From: Pseudomonadota bacterium
GTDB lineage: Bacteria; Pseudomonadota; Alphaproteobacteria; Acetobacterales; Acetobacteraceae
NCBI GenBank assembly: GCA_019351895.1
Contig: JABBOH010000001.1
Coordinates: forward strand, 134,857-185,756
Direction of reading: 5' to 3'
DNA: 50,900 nucleotides
Shown here: piece after piece, positions 8,176 to 17,615 of the stretch
Layout: the number at the start of each line of letters is the position of its first letter
How positions within the stretch are numbered: the stretch's first letter is position 1
Made by a program: the position numbers and the translations under genes
Notes under the pieces: model-generated
Databases searched by the model: none
What the model was told of the DNA's origin: nothing
The model's input: the letters and a program-made list of their open reading frames with translations, nothing else

Positions 8176-9654
8176 CTAAGCCGTCGCTTTGCCGCGGCGG
8201 AATTCGGGCTTGAGCGCGCGATAGAGGCTGCGATAGGCGTCCAGCCGAGGCAGATAGGCATCTCGCAAACCCGCCTCCGGGGCGATCGTCTCGACGATGG
8301 CCGGGGTCTCGGCCCGGAACGCGGCGCCTGTCGCCATCCGGCCGAGACGTGCGGCGCCGAAGGCCGCGCCGTGTGCGCCGCCATCGAAGCGGTTGAGGGT
8401 GAGCCCGGTGGCAGCCGCGATGATGCGCGCCCACAGCCGGCTGCGCGCGCCGCCACCGATGAAACCCGCCTCCCCCACGGCCACTCCGGCGGCCGTCAGG
8501 GCCTCGACGCCGTCCGCCAGGCTGAACGCGACCCCCTCCAGCACCGCCTGGATCATCTGGGCGCGCGTGCTGTCGGAGGTGAGGCCGAAGAGCACGCCGC
8601 GCGCCCAGGGGTCGTTATGGGGGCTTCTCTCGCCGGTCAGGTAAGGCAGGAACAGCAGCGGGCTCGGCCGGCGGAAACCGGCCTCCACCTCGGTGAGCAG
8701 CGTCGGGATGTCATCCGTCCCGGCGACGCGGCCCATGACCGAAAGCGCGCTGGCGCCGTTCAGCAAGGCCGCCATCGCGCTCCATCGCCCGGGCAGGCAA
8801 TGGCAGAAACTGTGTACGGCATATTCCGGTGCGGGCCGGTAGCTGTCGGTCGCGACGAAGACCTGTCCCGAGGTGCCGAGGGCGACGAAGGCGCGGCCAT
8901 TCTCGACCACGCCGATGCCGAGACCGCCCGCGAGCGTATCGCCCGCGCCACCGGCGACGACCACCCCGGGCGAGAAGCCGAAGCATCGCGCTATCTCCGG
9001 TCGCAGTGTGCCGGTCGGCACCGGGCTCTCCACGATCGGCGGCAACAGCGCGCGGTCGATGCCGAGCGCGTCGATCGCGCGATCGCTCCAGCGGCGGGCT
9101 GCCTGATCGAGAAGCCAGGTACCGGCGGCGTCCGACACATCGGTCACGCGCTCGCCGGTCAGATGGAGACGGATCACGTCCTTGGGCAGCAGCAGATGGC
9201 GGGCGCGGTCGAGCGCCTCGGGCTCGTGCCGCTTCAGCCACATGAGCTTGGGCGCGGTCAGACCCGCCATGGCGGGCACGCCCAGGATGCGCGCGAGGTC
9301 GAAGCCCTCGGCCTGCAGCGCCTCGGCCTCGGCTTCGGCCCGGCCGTCGTTCCACAGCATCGCGGGACGGACGGGCCGGTCCTCGGCGTCGAGCAGGCTG
9401 AGCCCATGCATCTGGCCGCTGAGGCCAAGCCCGCGCACGCGCGCCATGGCGGGCGCGTGATCGGCGGCGAGTTGCCCGAGCGCCGTGGAGACGGCGGTCC
9501 ACCAGCTGTCCGGCTCCTGCTCCGAGGCGAGCGGCATGGGATGGGTCGGCGCGGGCACCGGCACTGAAACGGTCGCGAGCACCGTCTCGGCTTCGTCCAC
9601 GATCAGCGCCTTGACGGCGGAAGTACCGAGATCGATGCCCAGGAAGCACGTCAT
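8176..9654 (-). CDS. xylB: Xylulokinase (FGGY family)
   Basis: A 492-residue FGGY carbohydrate kinase that should phosphorylate D-xylulose to xylulose 5-phosphate with ATP. The start CFLGIDLGTSAVKALIVDE holds the first phosphate-binding loop. LSGQMHGLSLLD and MLWNDGRAEAEA are typical of the XylB branch. The C-terminal ATPase half has GGAGDTLAGGLGIG, ALGTSGQVFVATD and FIGGGARSRLW. The ATG overlaps the dinB stop in ATGA, so the gene is translationally coupled to dinB. A much longer open frame extends upstream inside dinB but carries no homology. No xylose isomerase or other xylose gene is adjacent; the ABC transporter near 19-22.5 kb and the Gfo/Idh gene are possible partners. Other ketose substrates cannot be excluded. 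Confidence 0.93.
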   Translation of the reverse strand: MTCFLGIDLGTSAVKALIVDEAETVLATVSVPVPAPTHPMPLASEQEPDSWWTAVSTALGQLAADHAPAMARVRGLGLSGQMHGLSLLDAEDRPVRPAMLWNDGRAEAEAEALQAEGFDLARILGVPAMAGLTAPKLMWLKRHEPEALDRARHLLLPKDVIRLHLTGERVTDVSDAAGTWLLDQAARRWSDRAIDALGIDRALLPPIVESPVPTGTLRPEIARCFGFSPGVVVAGGAGDTLAGGLGIGVVENGRAFVALGTSGQVFVATDSYRPAPEYAVHSFCHCLPGRWSAMAALLNGASALSVMGRVAGTDDIPTLLTEVEAGFRRPSPLLFLPYLTGERSPHNDPWARGVLFGLTSDSTRAQMIQAVLEGVAFSLADGVEALTAAGVAVGEAGFIGGGARSRLWARIIAAATGLTLNRFDGGAHGAAFGAARLGRMATGAAFRAETPAIVETIAPEAGLRDAYLPRLDAYRSLYRALKPEFRRGKATA

Positions 9655-10904
9655 GCCTTCAAGCCCCGCCCGCGCCCGATGATCGTGGCGCCGAAGCGAT
9701 CTCGTAGCTTGTCCACGGCTTTCTGACGAGCCACGCGGCGGGCCGCATCGGGATCGGCGAGGTCGATCGGGTCCGCATCCGCCGCCGGGCGCAGCGGCTG
9801 CGCGCCGAGGCCGAGCAGCCGGAACGCGGTCCCGTCGGTCTCGCGCGCCAGCATGGACCGGCCGGTCGCGAACAGCAGGTCGGGCAGCGCGGTCGGGGTC
9901 GCGAGCCTCTGGCTCCGGGTGCGCAGGACGTGCCGCCCGGTCTTGAGTTTGAGCGTGAGGCCGCCGGCAGCCCAACCGCCCGCGCGGAGGCGCGCCGCGA
10001 GCTTCTCGGCGATGCGCCACAGCACCGCTTCGAGTTCTGCGACACCCGACAAGTCGCGGGCGAAGGTGGTCTCGGCGCTCACGGATTTCGTCTCGCGGAA
10101 GGGCTCGACCCGGCGGCTGTCTTCGCCACGGGCGCGATGCACGAGCGCCGGGCCGTCCGTGCCGAGGAGACGAAGCGCGGCGCCGTCGTCCAGCGCCTGC
10201 AACTGGCCGATACGGGTCAGGCCAATGCCGGCGAGCCTCGCGGTCGCCGCAGGTCCCATGCCGGGAAGCAGGCTGATCGGCTCGGGTGCCAGCAGGGCCG
10301 CGGCCTCCGCGCCGATGACGGAGAAGCCGCGCGGCTTGTCACGCTCGGCCGCGAGTTTTGCCAGGAGCCGGTTCGGCCCGAGCCCGATCGAGATGGTGAC
10401 GCCGATTTCGCTCTCCACGCGGCGGGCGAGGCGCGCGAGCATGACCGCGGGCGGCGCGCGATGCAGCGCTTCGGTGCCCGAGAGGTCGAGGGCTGCCTCG
10501 TCGATCGACAGCGGTTCGACCAGTGGGGTGAGGTCGCGCATCAGCGCCCGGATGCGGCGCGATTCGACCGCGTATTTCGCCATATCCGGCGGCAGGATGA
10601 CGGCTTCCGGGCAAAGCTTCACCGCCTTGAACATCGGCATGGCGGAGCGGACGCCGGAGAGCCGGGCGATATAGCAGGCCGTGGTGACGACGCCGCGCTG
10701 GCCGCCGCCGACGATCAGCGGTTTCGCCGCTAGTTCCGGGCGGTCGCGCTTCTCGACGCTCGCATAGAAGGCGTCGCAGTCGACATGGGCGATGGCGAGG
10801 GTCAGCAGTTCAGCGTGGCTGACGGAGAGTCGCGATCCGCAGAGGACGCAGAGGCGGCCGGGGCTGTCGCTGACCGCATCGCAGGATCTGCAGAGGCTCG
10901 GCAT
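9651..10904 (-). CDS. dinB: DNA polymerase IV (Y-family translesion polymerase)
   Basis: This is a DinB-type error-prone polymerase. A short N-terminal zinc-finger-like segment with CRSC and CVLC at residues 4-22 precedes the polymerase, a feature of many alphaproteobacterial DinB proteins. Catalytic residues are in AHVDCDAFYASVE near residue 40 and in LSIDEAALDLSG near residue 137. The helix-hairpin-helix element is around SLLPGMGPAATARLAGIG, and the little-finger domain has the KSVSAETTF pattern. The length of 417 residues is normal. No GTTC-N7-GTTC box of the alphaproteobacterial LexA type was found upstream; a half match near 10915 is too weak. The stop overlaps the xylulokinase start by four bases. 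Confidence 0.95.
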   Translation of the reverse strand: MPSLCRSCDAVSDSPGRLCVLCGSRLSVSHAELLTLAIAHVDCDAFYASVEKRDRPELAAKPLIVGGGQRGVVTTACYIARLSGVRSAMPMFKAVKLCPEAVILPPDMAKYAVESRRIRALMRDLTPLVEPLSIDEAALDLSGTEALHRAPPAVMLARLARRVESEIGVTISIGLGPNRLLAKLAAERDKPRGFSVIGAEAAALLAPEPISLLPGMGPAATARLAGIGLTRIGQLQALDDGAALRLLGTDGPALVHRARGEDSRRVEPFRETKSVSAETTFARDLSGVAELEAVLWRIAEKLAARLRAGGWAAGGLTLKLKTGRHVLRTRSQRLATPTALPDLLFATGRSMLARETDGTAFRLLGLGAQPLRPAADADPIDLADPDAARRVARQKAVDKLRDRFGATIIGRGRGLKA

Positions 10905-11065
10905 CGCAGGCCCGTTCAGGGAAGCGTCAGCTTATCGCTCTTCCGGTTGCGGTGCCAGAAGAGCAACGCCGCCGCTATTTCTGGGCCAGCATGGCCGATC
11001 GCGCTCAACAGATGGGGAACGCAGGAACCTGAATGCCCAGCCCTTCCTGACCAGCCCGCCCGAGC

Positions 11066-12940
11066 CTACCGCCGCTCCACCTGGCTCACGTCCCGCACCG
11101 CGCCGCGCGACGCGCTCGTCGTCATCGCGGCATAGGCGCGCAGAGCCGGCGACACGACACGCTGACGGTCCTCCGGCTTCCAGGCAGCCGCCCCGCGGGC
11201 CTCCATGGCGATCCGGCGCTCGGCCAGCTGCTCATCCGTGAGGTCCACGCGCAGGACGCGGTTCGGAATGTCGATCTCGATCCGGTCGCCCTGCCGAACA
11301 AGGCCGATGGCGCCGCCCTCCGCCGCTTCCGGCGAGACATGGCCGATGGAAAGACCCGCCGTGCCGCCCGAGAAGCGGCCGTCCGTCACCAGCGCGCAAG
11401 CCTTTCCGAGGCCCTTCGACTTCAGGTAGCTCGTGGGGTACAGCATCTCCTGCATGCCGGGACCGCCCTTCGGCCCCTCGTAGCGGATCAGCACGACGTC
11501 CCCCGGCTGGACCTCGTTGCCGAGGATACCGGCGACCGCGTCGTCCTGGCTTTCGAAGATGCGCGCCGGACCCGAAAAGACGAGGTTGGACGCATCGACG
11601 CCCGCCGTCTTCACGATGGCACCCTCCAGCGCGATGTTGCCGTACAGCACCGCCAAGCCTCCGTCGCGGCTAAAGGCATGCTCGACATCGCGGATCACGC
11701 CGCCCGCGCGGTCGAGGTCAAGCTCCGCATAGCGCTGGTCCTGGCTGAAGGCGACCGTCGTGCGCACGCCGCCGGGTGCCGCGCGATACATCGCGCCTGC
11801 CGTACTGTCGGGATCCCGCACGGTCGCGATGTCCCACCGGTCCAGCGCCGCGCCCATCGAGGCGCTGTGGACCGTCGGCGGATCGGTATGGATGAGGCCG
11901 GCGCGGTTCAGTTCCCCCAGCAGCGCCATGATGCCGCCGGCCCGATGCACGTCCTCCATATGGACGTTCGGGACCGAGGGGGAGACCTTGCAGAGGTTGG
12001 GCACGTGCCGCGACAGCCGGTCGATGTCGGCCATGGTGAAGGGCAGCCCCGCCTCCTGCGCCGCCGCCAGCAGATGCAGGACCGTGTTGGTCGATCCGCC
12101 CATGGCGATGTCGAGCGACATGGCGTTCTCGAAGGCCTTCATCGAGGCGATGGTCCGCGGCAGCGCCGAGGCGTCATCCTGCTCGTACCAGCGCCGGGCG
12201 AGATCGACGATGGTCCAGCCGGCCTCGACGAACAGCTTCCGCCGGTCGGCATGGGTCGCGAGCAGGCTGCCGTTACCCGGCAGAGAGAGGCCCAACGCCT
12301 CGGTCAGGCAGTTCATGGAATTGGCGGTGAACATGCCGGAGCAGGAACCGCAGGTCGGGCAGGCGGAGCGTTCCTGTTCCTCGGCATCGGCGTCGGACAC
12401 ATGCGGATCGGCGGCGGCCACCATGGCGGTGATGAGGTCGGCCCGCTTCACGACGGCCGGGCCGCCGGGAACGCCCGCGCGGATCTTGCCGGCTTCCATC
12501 GGCCCGCCGGAGACGAAGACAGTCGGGATGTTGAGCCGCATCGCGGCCATCAGCATCCCGGGGGTGATCTTGTCGCAGTTGGAGATGCAGACCAGCGCGT
12601 CGGCGCAATGCGCCTCGACCATGTATTCCACGGCGTCGGCGATGAGCTCCCGCGAGGGCAGGCTGTAGAGCATCCCGGCGTGACCCATCGCGATGCCGTC
12701 ATCGACTGCGATGGTGTTGAATTCCTTGGCGACGCCGCCGGCCTTCTGCACCTCGCCCGCGACAAGCTGGCCGAGATCCTTGAGGTGGACGTGTCCCGGG
12801 ACGAACTGAGTGAAGGAGTTGGCGATCGCGATGATGGGCTTGCCGAAATCCCCGTCGGTCATGCCCGTGGCGCGCCAGAGCGCGCGGGCGCCAGCCATGT
12901 TGCGGCCATGCGTGGTGGTGCGGGAACGATAAGCGGGCAT
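11066..12940 (-). CDS. ilvD: Dihydroxy-acid dehydratase
   Basis: The 624-residue enzyme dehydrates 2,3-dihydroxy-isovalerate and -methylvalerate to the keto acids of valine, leucine and isoleucine synthesis. It carries an iron-sulfur cluster; the cysteines are visible in [13 protein letters not shown] near residue 120 and [16 protein letters not shown] near residue 195. The serine-containing catalytic stretch [19 protein letters not shown] lies near residue 525. The N-terminal sequence with [18 protein letters not shown] is that of the long E. coli-type IlvD. The start has AAGGA eight bases upstream. No other ilv gene is adjacent, and no attenuator-like leader was recognised in the 136 bases before it. 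Confidence 0.97.
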   Translation of the reverse strand: MPAYRSRTTTHGRNMAGARALWRATGMTDGDFGKPIIAIANSFTQFVPGHVHLKDLGQLVAGEVQKAGGVAKEFNTIAVDDGIAMGHAGMLYSLPSRELIADAVEYMVEAHCADALVCISNCDKITPGMLMAAMRLNIPTVFVSGGPMEAGKIRAGVPGGPAVVKRADLITAMVAAADPHVSDADAEEQERSACPTCGSCSGMFTANSMNCLTEALGLSLPGNGSLLATHADRRKLFVEAGWTIVDLARRWYEQDDASALPRTIASMKAFENAMSLDIAMGGSTNTVLHLLAAAQEAGLPFTMADIDRLSRHVPNLCKVSPSVPNVHMEDVHRAGGIMALLGELNRAGLIHTDPPTVHSASMGAALDRWDIATVRDPDSTAGAMYRAAPGGVRTTVAFSQDQRYAELDLDRAGGVIRDVEHAFSRDGGLAVLYGNIALEGAIVKTAGVDASNLVFSGPARIFESQDDAVAGILGNEVQPGDVVLIRYEGPKGGPGMQEMLYPTSYLKSKGLGKACALVTDGRFSGGTAGLSIGHVSPEAAEGGAIGLVRQGDRIEIDIPNRVLRVDLTDEQLAERRIAMEARGAAAWKPEDRQRVVSPALRAYAAMTTSASRGAVRDVSQVERR

Positions 12941-13076
12941 CGGTCGGTCCTTGATCCTGCGGCGCCGTCGGCGTCAGTCGATGCCCAGAATACGCCTCCC
13001 CGCACTGGCGCGCGAGCCGTTCTGCCGCGACGGGGGCGAAACTCTGCCCCCTTCTCCGGTCAGACGCCGATCCGGC

Positions 13077-13307
13077 TCAGGGCTGGAGGTGGACGTTCTC
13101 GTCCTCGACGGCGAAGCCCACCTTCATGGTGACCTGATAGTAATGGACGCGCCCGTTCTCGACCTGCCCGCGCGTCTCGACGACCTCGAACCAGCGGATG
13201 TGGCGGATGGTGCTGGACGCCTTGGTGATGGCGGACTGGATGGCGTCCTCGATGCTGGTTTCGGAGGATCCAACGACCTCGATGAGGCGATAGACGTGGT
13301 CGGTCAT
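13077..13307 (-). CDS. Dodecin (flavin-binding storage protein)
   Basis: The 76-residue protein matches dodecin, which assembles into hollow dodecamers that bind riboflavin, FMN or related flavins and buffer them in the cytoplasm. The family pattern is clear: VYRLIEVVGSSETSIEDAI at the N-terminus, then the flavin-stacking Trp in IRHIRWFEVVETRGQVENG and the terminal strand YQVTMKVGF. It is divergent from the glutamine-synthetase-like gene, with 133 bases between the starts. Nearby genes give no hint of flavin metabolism. The assignment is secure. Confidence 0.95.
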   Translation of the reverse strand: MTDHVYRLIEVVGSSETSIEDAIQSAITKASSTIRHIRWFEVVETRGQVENGRVHYYQVTMKVGFAVEDENVHLQP

Positions 13308-13440
13308 GGGGCAGCGCTCCTGCGATGATGTGGGTCCGTGAGGCCATCATCTTGGGCGGCGGCGGCGAACCTCAACCGTGCGCCTTGGCGACCTCCCCCA
13401 AAAGCCGCAAGATCGCGTCCGAAAGCATGGAGCGCCAGGA

Positions 13441-14748
13441 ATGCGGCAGGAAGAACTCGTCTTCGTCGGCATCTGCGATCTGGCGGGGCTCGTCCGGGGC
13501 AAGGGCTTCCCCGCCGTGGAACTCGACGCCAGGCTGCGCCAGGGGGTTGGCCTCACCGGCTCCAATATCATGATGTCCGCCTTCGGCCCGATCCTCGCGA
13601 CGCCGTTCGGCACCACCGGCGATCTCGTCATGATGCCGGACCGGACGGCCCGCGTGCAGGTTCCCTTCGACGAGGGCGCGGCCGAGCATTTCTACCTCGC
13701 CGATCTGCAGGAGTTGGACGGCACGCCCTGGTCCTGCTGCCCGCGCGACTTCCTGCGCCGCGCGCTCATCGCGCTCGAGGCAGAGGCGGGGCTCGTCGTC
13801 CACTCGGCCTTCGAGCAGGAGTTCGTCTATTCCGGGATCGAGGACCGGCCCGGCGCCACCTACGCCCTCGACGCCTTCCGCCGTCAGGGCATCTTCGGCG
13901 AGAGCCTGATCGGCGCGCTGCGCGCCGCGGGAGTGACGCCGGACAGCTTCCTGCCCGAATACGCGCCGCGCCAGTTCGAGGTGACGGTGAAGCCGGCAAT
14001 CGGCCTGCGGGCGGCGGACGACGCCGTGATCTGCCGCGAAATGATCCGGTCGGTGGCCGAGCGGCTTGGGCACCGGGCGCTGCTCGCGCCCGTGTTGAAG
14101 CCCGATGGCGTCGGCAGCGGCACGCACATCCATTTCAGCCTCTGGGACAAGGACGGCAAACCGGCCTCACGCGACGCCTCGGCCCCGTACGGCATCGCAC
14201 CGCGCGTCTCGCCCTTCGTCGCCGGCGTCTTGCACCACCTCCCCGCACTCGCGGCGATTACCGCCCCCTCGGTCGCGTCCTACTTCCGGTTGCAGCCCGA
14301 CCGCTGGGCGCCGGTCTGGGCTTTTCTGGGGCGCCAGGACCGAGGCGCCGCGCTGCGCGTCGCGCCCGTCTTTCCCGGCGCGGAGGCCAAGGCCGATGCC
14401 CAGTTCAACGTGGAGTACCGCGTGGCCGATGCCACCGCCTGTCCGTATCTGGCGCTCGGCGCCATCATCCATGCCGGGCTGGACGGCATCCGCGGCGGCA
14501 TGCGGCTGCCCGCCGAACTGCCCGGGTTCTGGGACATGACGGAGGCAGCGCGCGCGGAGGCGGGGATCGAGCAACTTCCCCGGTCGTTGGCCGAGGCGCT
14601 CGACCGGCTGGAGGCCACGGACGTGGCGCGCGCATGGTTCGGGCCGGAGTTCTTCGCGGCCTATCTCCAGTTCAAGCGTTCGGAGATCGCGGCGCTGGAG
14701 GGGCTGGAGCCGTCCGACATCTGCGACCGCTACGCGGCCATCTACTGA
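13441..14748 (+). CDS. Glutamine synthetase family protein (GlnT/PuuA-like)
   Basis: This 435-residue protein is a glutamine-synthetase-fold ligase of the branch that includes rhizobial GlnT and gamma-glutamyl-amide synthetases. Visible elements are ICDLAGLVRGKGF at the N-terminus, EQEFVYSGIE with the metal-binding glutamates, QFEVTVKPA, GSGTHIHFSLWDKDG with the catalytic His region, and SYFRLQPDRWAPVW then GRQDRGAALRV. The start at 13441 has GGAG nine bases upstream; an in-frame start at 13378 is the alternative. A cysteine hydrolase gene follows after 11 bases, suggesting a small operon. The pairing points to use of an amine or amide nitrogen source through a gamma-glutamyl intermediate, but the substrate is unknown and ordinary glutamine synthesis is not excluded. 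Confidence 0.85.
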   Translation: MRQEELVFVGICDLAGLVRGKGFPAVELDARLRQGVGLTGSNIMMSAFGPILATPFGTTGDLVMMPDRTARVQVPFDEGAAEHFYLADLQELDGTPWSCCPRDFLRRALIALEAEAGLVVHSAFEQEFVYSGIEDRPGATYALDAFRRQGIFGESLIGALRAAGVTPDSFLPEYAPRQFEVTVKPAIGLRAADDAVICREMIRSVAERLGHRALLAPVLKPDGVGSGTHIHFSLWDKDGKPASRDASAPYGIAPRVSPFVAGVLHHLPALAAITAPSVASYFRLQPDRWAPVWAFLGRQDRGAALRVAPVFPGAEAKADAQFNVEYRVADATACPYLALGAIIHAGLDGIRGGMRLPAELPGFWDMTEAARAEAGIEQLPRSLAEALDRLEATDVARAWFGPEFFAAYLQFKRSEIAALEGLEPSDICDRYAAIY

Positions 14749-14759
14749 GGAGCGACGGC

Positions 14760-15407
14760 ATGAACAGGTTTGGGCTGAGCCGAGACGTGCCGGTAGTTCT
14801 GGGCAAGACAGCGCTGCTGTTCATCGACGTGCAGAATTACGTGATGCCCGGCGGCGGCGAGTATGCCGGACTGGACCCGGCCGAAATCGACCGCCGCTAC
14901 GGCTACTTTTTCGCGGAGATGGCGCAGCGCGGCCTGCCCAACATGCGGCGGCTGCAGCATGCCTGCCGCACGAAGGGCATCGAGGTGATGTACACGGTCA
15001 TCGAGAGCCTGACGCAGGACGGGCGCGATCTCGGCCTCGACTACAAGATCAGCGGTCTCTTCTGTCCGCGCGGCTCGCGCGATGCACAGGTCGCGGACGC
15101 CATCGCGCCCCATGGCGATGAGATCGTCATCGGCAAGACCTCATCCTCCGTCTTCATATCGACGAACCTGCATTACGTGCTTGGGAACCTCGGCGTGCGC
15201 CATCTCATCCTCGCGGGCGGGTTGACCGATCAATGCGTCGATTCTGCGGTGCGCGATGCCTGCGACCTCGGCTATCTCGTGACCGTGCCGGTGGATGCCT
15301 GCGTGACGCAGAGCCGCGAGCGTCATGAGACGGCGCTGGCCAATAACCGGGGCTACTGCCGGCAGGTCACGACGGCCGCTCTCGTGGCGGAAATCGAGAC
15401 GCTTTAG
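14760..15407 (+). CDS. Isochorismatase-like cysteine hydrolase
   Basis: The 215-residue protein is a member of the isochorismatase-like amidohydrolase family (nicotinamidase, N-carbamoylsarcosine amidase and relatives), which cleave C-N bonds with a Cys-Asp-Lys triad. The triad is visible as Asp in ALLFIDVQNYVM, Lys in EIVIGKTSSSVF and Cys in LILAGGLTDQCVDSAVRDA. The start has GAGGAG about seven bases upstream. It is the second gene after the glutamine-synthetase homologue and probably shares its transcript, so it may release ammonia or carbamate from the same amide. Its stop overlaps the stop of the convergent GST gene by three bases. Substrate unknown. Confidence 0.88.
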   Translation: MNRFGLSRDVPVVLGKTALLFIDVQNYVMPGGGEYAGLDPAEIDRRYGYFFAEMAQRGLPNMRRLQHACRTKGIEVMYTVIESLTQDGRDLGLDYKISGLFCPRGSRDAQVADAIAPHGDEIVIGKTSSSVFISTNLHYVLGNLGVRHLILAGGLTDQCVDSAVRDACDLGYLVTVPVDACVTQSRERHETALANNRGYCRQVTTAALVAEIETL

Positions 15408-16024
15408 GATACCCGGCTTGCGTTGACGCGCGCCACCGCTGGGCGCTTGCCCATGCGTGTGCGGTGGTCGAGCACCTTCGGGAAGCGCGCCGGATCGACG
15501 CCGTCACCTTCCATCCATTCGGCGAAGACAAATAGGTAGGGGTCGCAGATCGTGAAGGTCTCGCCCATGACCCAGGGACCGCGGAACAGCCTGGTCTCGA
15601 TCATCTCGAAGCATGAGGCCACCGCCTCCGGCACCTTACGGCGTATCTCGGCGATCGCCGCCGGGTCGTCCGCCCAGCGGCTCCCGCGCAGCTTATGGGC
15701 ATGCGCGACATGCAGCGTGGCGCAGAGATAGAGGTTGAAGGACTGGATCTCGGCGAAGGCGAAAGGATCGTCCGGCAGCCGGAGAGGCGAGTCCGGGTGG
15801 GTCTGCGCGATATAGGTCAGGATCGCCGGCGTTTCCGTCAGGATGCCCTTGTCGGTCACCAGCGCGGGTACCCGGGCTTTTGGGTTGATGGCCAGATACT
15901 CAGGCCTGCGCTGGTCGCCGCCGCTGAGGCTCATCTGCACCGCCTCATAATCGGCGCCGACCTCCTCCAGAGCCAGATGCGCGGCCCGGGCGCAGCTATC
16001 GGGCGACTGGAACAGCTTGAGCAT
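15404..16024 (-). CDS. Glutathione S-transferase family protein
   Basis: This is a cytosolic GST-fold protein of 206 residues. The N-terminal thioredoxin-like domain has KLFQSPDSCARAAHLALEE, with Ser/Cys residues at the usual active-site position, then KARVPALV with the cis-proline and TETPAILTYIA with the glutathione-binding Glu-Thr pair. The helical C-terminal domain includes FTICDPYLFVFAEWM, the conserved N-capping region. This pattern is close to the bacterial beta or GstA-like class. The gene converges on the cysteine hydrolase and diverges from the phospholipase D gene. Function is probably conjugation or peroxide detoxification; no specific substrate can be given. Confidence 0.92.
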   Translation of the reverse strand: MLKLFQSPDSCARAAHLALEEVGADYEAVQMSLSGGDQRRPEYLAINPKARVPALVTDKGILTETPAILTYIAQTHPDSPLRLPDDPFAFAEIQSFNLYLCATLHVAHAHKLRGSRWADDPAAIAEIRRKVPEAVASCFEMIETRLFRGPWVMGETFTICDPYLFVFAEWMEGDGVDPARFPKVLDHRTRMGKRPAVARVNASRVS

Positions 16025-16146
16025 CGTTGAACTCCGAGGACGTTGCCGATCGAAATCTAACATATCCGGATCGCCCCGCATCGGGCGCTGCGATTGGCTC
16101 CGGCCACGCCTTGGCTTGCCCCGCGCAATCGCGCTATGCACCCGCC

Positions 16147-17580
16147 ATGATCGAGCAGGGCCGGAATTGCTGGCGAGTGGAGCGAGCCGACCGGCTGGCT
16201 GTCATTGTGGACGCCGAGGATTATTTTGCCGCGGCCCGGGAGGCTTTTCTCCAGGCAAAGCGCAGGATCATGCTGATCGGCTGGGATTTCGATGCCCGGA
16301 TCCGCCTGAGCGGGGACGAGCGGGGAGCGGACGAGCCGGAAACGCTTGGCGCCTTTCTCCTCTGGCTGGTCGAGCGTACGCCGGAGCTTGAAATCTACCT
16401 CCTGCGGTGGGACGTGGGAGCCCTGAAGATGTTCGTGCGCGGCACGACCATCCTGACCATGTGGCGGTGGTTCCGTCACCCGCGCATTCACCTCCGGTTC
16501 GACGGGCACCATCCCACAGCCGCATCTCATCACCAGAAGATCGTTTCGGTAGACGATTGTCTGGCGTTCTGCGGCGGCATCGACATGACTGTCGACCGGT
16601 GGGACACGCGCGAGCATCGCGATCACAATCCCCGCCGGAAGCTTCCTAGCGGAAAGCCTCACAAGCCCTGGCACGATGCGACGACGGCGTTGTCCGGTCC
16701 CATCGCAAAAGCTTTGGCGGAAGAGTGCCGGGCGAGATGGAAGCGGGCGTCGGGGCAGGATATCGAGCCGCTCGATGTGGACGGGCCCTGCTGGCCGGAC
16801 AATGTGAGCGCCACGGTCGAGGACGTGGACGTCGCCCTCGCACGGACGCATCCGGAAATGAAGGATCAGCAGCCCGTTCATGAGATCGAGGCGTTGTTTC
16901 TCGATCAGATCGCCTCTGCCAAGCGGTTCATCTACTGCGAGAGCCAGTATTTTGCGTCGCGGCGCATCGCCGAGGCGATCGGCAAGCGTCTCGACGAGGA
17001 GCAACCGCCGGAGATCGTCATCATCAACCCGGTGACGGCGCAAGGCTGGCTGGAGCCCATTGCGATGGATACCGCCCGCGCCCGTCTGATGACGGCGCTC
17101 AAGAAGCGGGACCGGCACCAGCGCCTGCGCATGTACCATCCGCACACGTCGGGCGGTGAGCCGATCTATGTCCATGCGAAGATCACGATCGTCGACGAGG
17201 AGCAGATGAGGATCGGTTCCGCCAATATGAACAACCGGTCGATGCGCCTTGATACTGAGTGCGACATTCTGCTCGATAGCCGCCGCAACAGCGCACCCGT
17301 CAAGGAGATCATCCTCGGCATCCGGAACGGGTTGATCGCGGAGCATCTCGGGGTATCGTGCGATGAAGTCGAGACGGTCCTTGCAGAAACCGACTCTCTG
17401 ATCGAGACAATCGAGCGGCTGCGCGGAACCGGGCGGTCCCTGCGGCCGTACGAGATTCCGGATGTCGCGGGCGTGGAGGCTTGGCTTGCCGATAACGAGG
17501 TGCTCGACCCCGAGGGGCCGGACGAGATGTTCGAGTCGCTGTCCAAGCGTGGTCTGTTCCGGCGGTGGCGCCGTCGCTGA
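16147..17580 (+). CDS. Phospholipase D-like protein with two HKD motifs
   Basis: A 477-residue member of the phospholipase D superfamily. Both catalytic HxKx4D motifs are intact: HQKIVSVDD near residue 127, followed by FCGGIDMT, and HAKITIVDEEQ near residue 342, followed by IGSANMNNRSM. Such enzymes cleave or exchange the head group of phospholipids through a phosphohistidine intermediate. There is no obvious signal peptide, so it may act at the cytoplasmic face of the membrane. It is closer to the eukaryote-like PLD type than to cardiolipin synthase, since no N-terminal membrane anchors are seen. Together with the OlsB-like gene and the CDP-diacylglycerol pyrophosphatase it adds to a lipid-remodelling content in this window. 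The preceding gap holds the divergent start of the GST gene. Confidence 0.9.
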   Translation: MIEQGRNCWRVERADRLAVIVDAEDYFAAAREAFLQAKRRIMLIGWDFDARIRLSGDERGADEPETLGAFLLWLVERTPELEIYLLRWDVGALKMFVRGTTILTMWRWFRHPRIHLRFDGHHPTAASHHQKIVSVDDCLAFCGGIDMTVDRWDTREHRDHNPRRKLPSGKPHKPWHDATTALSGPIAKALAEECRARWKRASGQDIEPLDVDGPCWPDNVSATVEDVDVALARTHPEMKDQQPVHEIEALFLDQIASAKRFIYCESQYFASRRIAEAIGKRLDEEQPPEIVIINPVTAQGWLEPIAMDTARARLMTALKKRDRHQRLRMYHPHTSGGEPIYVHAKITIVDEEQMRIGSANMNNRSMRLDTECDILLDSRRNSAPVKEIILGIRNGLIAEHLGVSCDEVETVLAETDSLIETIERLRGTGRSLRPYEIPDVAGVEAWLADNEVLDPEGPDEMFESLSKRGLFRRWRRR

Positions 17581-17615
17581 AGGGGATGGCAGGCGGGGCC
17601 CGCCCCACGCTTGGC

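Noticed and set aside
10905-10940. A possible LexA box upstream of dinB (GTTC then seven bases then CGTC)
   Set aside because: The second half matches the GTTC-N7-GTTC consensus at only two of four positions.
11339-13132. A 597-codon plus-strand open frame opposite ilvD
   Set aside because: ilvD is unambiguous on the minus strand; the antisense frame is rich in Arg, His and Gly without any family pattern.
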